27,564 bases of DNA from a virus, in IMG/VR virus record IMGVR_UViG_3300028610_000406, positions 1 through 27,564 of that record; one strand, written 5' to 3'. A program made the position numbers and the translations under genes. The notes under the pieces were generated by a model that made no database searches, was not told the origin of the DNA, and saw nothing but the letters and a program-made list of their open reading frames with translations. Shown piece by piece: positions 26,693-27,564 of the stretch (positions are counted from its first letter, which is position 1; every line of letters begins with the position of its first letter).

Positions 26693-27564
26693 TTATAGTA
26701 AACTATGTATTTGTTTAGCAGTATTTGCCCAAGTTAAGTTTTTAATACTGTTTTGCGAACATTCGCCTTTCCGTTTACATGTATCTGGATGTAAAAATGC
26801 CCATCTTAATTTTTGTTTTAACTCATCAATATTGACATTAAACCATTTAATTCCTTCGTATTCTACTTCGTGGGTTACTTCAGTTAGTTCTCCGCCGACT
26901 ATCCATCCATTTTGTGAGTTTACAAAATCTAATTGTCCTCCGAAATCTGTTGTTATGACAGGTTTACCACAAGCCATTGCTTCAAGGCAAGGAATATTAA
27001 ATGCTTCGGCTCTCGTCGGAGATACAAATACATCACAACTATTATACAATTCGTTTAACTGCTTAACAGTATATTCTTCTGGGATAAATGTTATTTTTGG
27101 TACTCCTTTTGCTTTTATGTTTGGAAACATTTTTAATAAGTTTGGTACTCCGTATGCTGGATTGATTTTTAGGATTAGTTCAACGTCCTCAGATTCAGTA
27201 AATTCACTTAAATATGCTTCGATTAGGTATTGGATTCCTCCACGATCTTCTAAGTTTCTTAATCCTTTGTTCGCTAAGAATCTAAATAGAGGACCAGGCG
27301 GATTCTTTATACCGCACTCCGGGCGATCAACCCCATCATATATTTTTTCCTGGCCCATTATAATTGGATAAAAGTCTTTTGGGTTATGTCCGTGAGGTAC
27401 TAATTTTGTTTTATATAATATCTCTTTCATTTGGGGATCGTCTTTAAGCGATGTTGTTAATGCTAGTAATGTGTGATAACTAGGTACGATTATCTTTTCT
27501 ATCTTTTTATTACGACATTCTTCTACAATCCATGCAGGAACACTGTCGCCTTCCCAGATTAAAT
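26693..27564 (-). CDS. GT-B glycosyltransferase (GT4-like), N-terminus beyond window
   Basis: The frame is open from the window edge to a TAA at 26693, giving 289 codons here; an internal ATG at 27430 is not the true start because the coding frame clearly continues upstream (IWEGDSVPAWIVEECRNKKI). It has the GT4 pattern: LVPHGHNPKDFYPI for the inter-domain region, FLANKGLRNLEDRGGIQYLI for the sugar-binding entry and the EX7E motif EAFNIPCLEAMACGKPVITT in the donor-binding half. This enzyme moves a sugar from a nucleotide donor onto an acceptor. In viruses it may modify DNA, virion proteins or host glycans. It lies upstream of the packaging genes on the same strand. Confidence 0.88.
   Translation of the reverse strand, partial: LIWEGDSVPAWIVEECRNKKIEKIIVPSYHTLLALTTSLKDDPQMKEILYKTKLVPHGHNPKDFYPIIMGQEKIYDGVDRPECGIKNPPGPLFRFLANKGLRNLEDRGGIQYLIEAYLSEFTESEDVELILKINPAYGVPNLLKMFPNIKAKGVPKITFIPEEYTVKQLNELYNSCDVFVSPTRAEAFNIPCLEAMACGKPVITTDFGGQLDFVNSQNGWIVGGELTEVTHEVEYEGIKWFNVNIDELKQKLRWAFLHPDTCKRKGECSQNSIKNLTWANTAKQIHSLL

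Noticed and set aside
1-27564. Many open frames on the plus strand (for example 6810-7301, 7377-7919, 11795-12244, 17354-17800)
   Set aside because: They lie opposite convincing minus-strand genes, lack ribosome binding sites and have low-complexity Ser/Leu/Thr composition typical of antisense frames.

Overview
This 27.6 kb window is the structural half of a tailed double-stranded DNA virus genome (Caudoviricetes). It has non-contractile (siphovirus-like) tail logic: one tail-tube protein, a tape measure and a hub protein, with no sheath gene seen. Every supported gene is on the minus strand, so the map reads from high to low coordinates. It is AT-rich. Genes are packed with ATGA, TAATG and TGATG stop/start overlaps, and many have strong GGAGG-type ribosome binding sites.

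The host is probably an archaeon. The gaps between gene blocks carry TATA boxes, not sigma70 -35/-10 pairs. Two genes start about 29 bases downstream of the TATA box with no Shine-Dalgarno, as expected for leaderless archaeal messages. The tRNA-like gene has no encoded CCA. The group cannot be fixed from sequence alone; the serine/aspartate repeat adhesin reminds me of environmental archaeal surface proteins, which is only an impression.

Layout in transcription order. (1) 27564-24164: an edge-truncated GT-B glycosyltransferase, then a run of small unknown proteins, including four of 23-58 residues that are easy to miss. (2) 24149-22487: small and large terminase. (3) 22486-21952: a 535-base gap with a promoter, several hairpins, a tRNA-like gene with an abnormal D-arm and anticodon loop, and a 44-residue reading frame. 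(4) 21951-16933: portal fused to a Mu-F-type minor head protein, zinc ribbon, two unknown proteins, prohead protease with a C-terminal scaffold (and a probable internal scaffold start), capsid decoration protein and HK97-fold major capsid protein. (5) 16826-11060: an unusual block of repeat-rich adhesin and fibre-like proteins lying between capsid and neck genes. (6) 11060-5055: neck/head-tail proteins, tail terminator, tail tube, tail assembly chaperone with a -1 frameshift, tape measure and GPD-like hub. (7) 5033-1: a second fibre block with two small membrane proteins and GIGT-repeat fibres running off the edge.

The strongest new observations are these. A bipartite promoter occurs four times: TATATAT, exactly 7 bases, [A/C]TCAA, then a TATA box. 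It precedes the portal, the protease, the tail terminator and the 165-residue fibre-block gene, dividing the late region into four units. A textbook -1 frameshift cassette (GGATTTT, 5-base spacer, perfect 9-bp stem) fuses the two halves of the tail chaperone. The tail-tube gene's conserved N-terminus has no ordinary start codon and sits behind an A7 run. The window contains no integrase, polymerase, lysin or CRISPR array.
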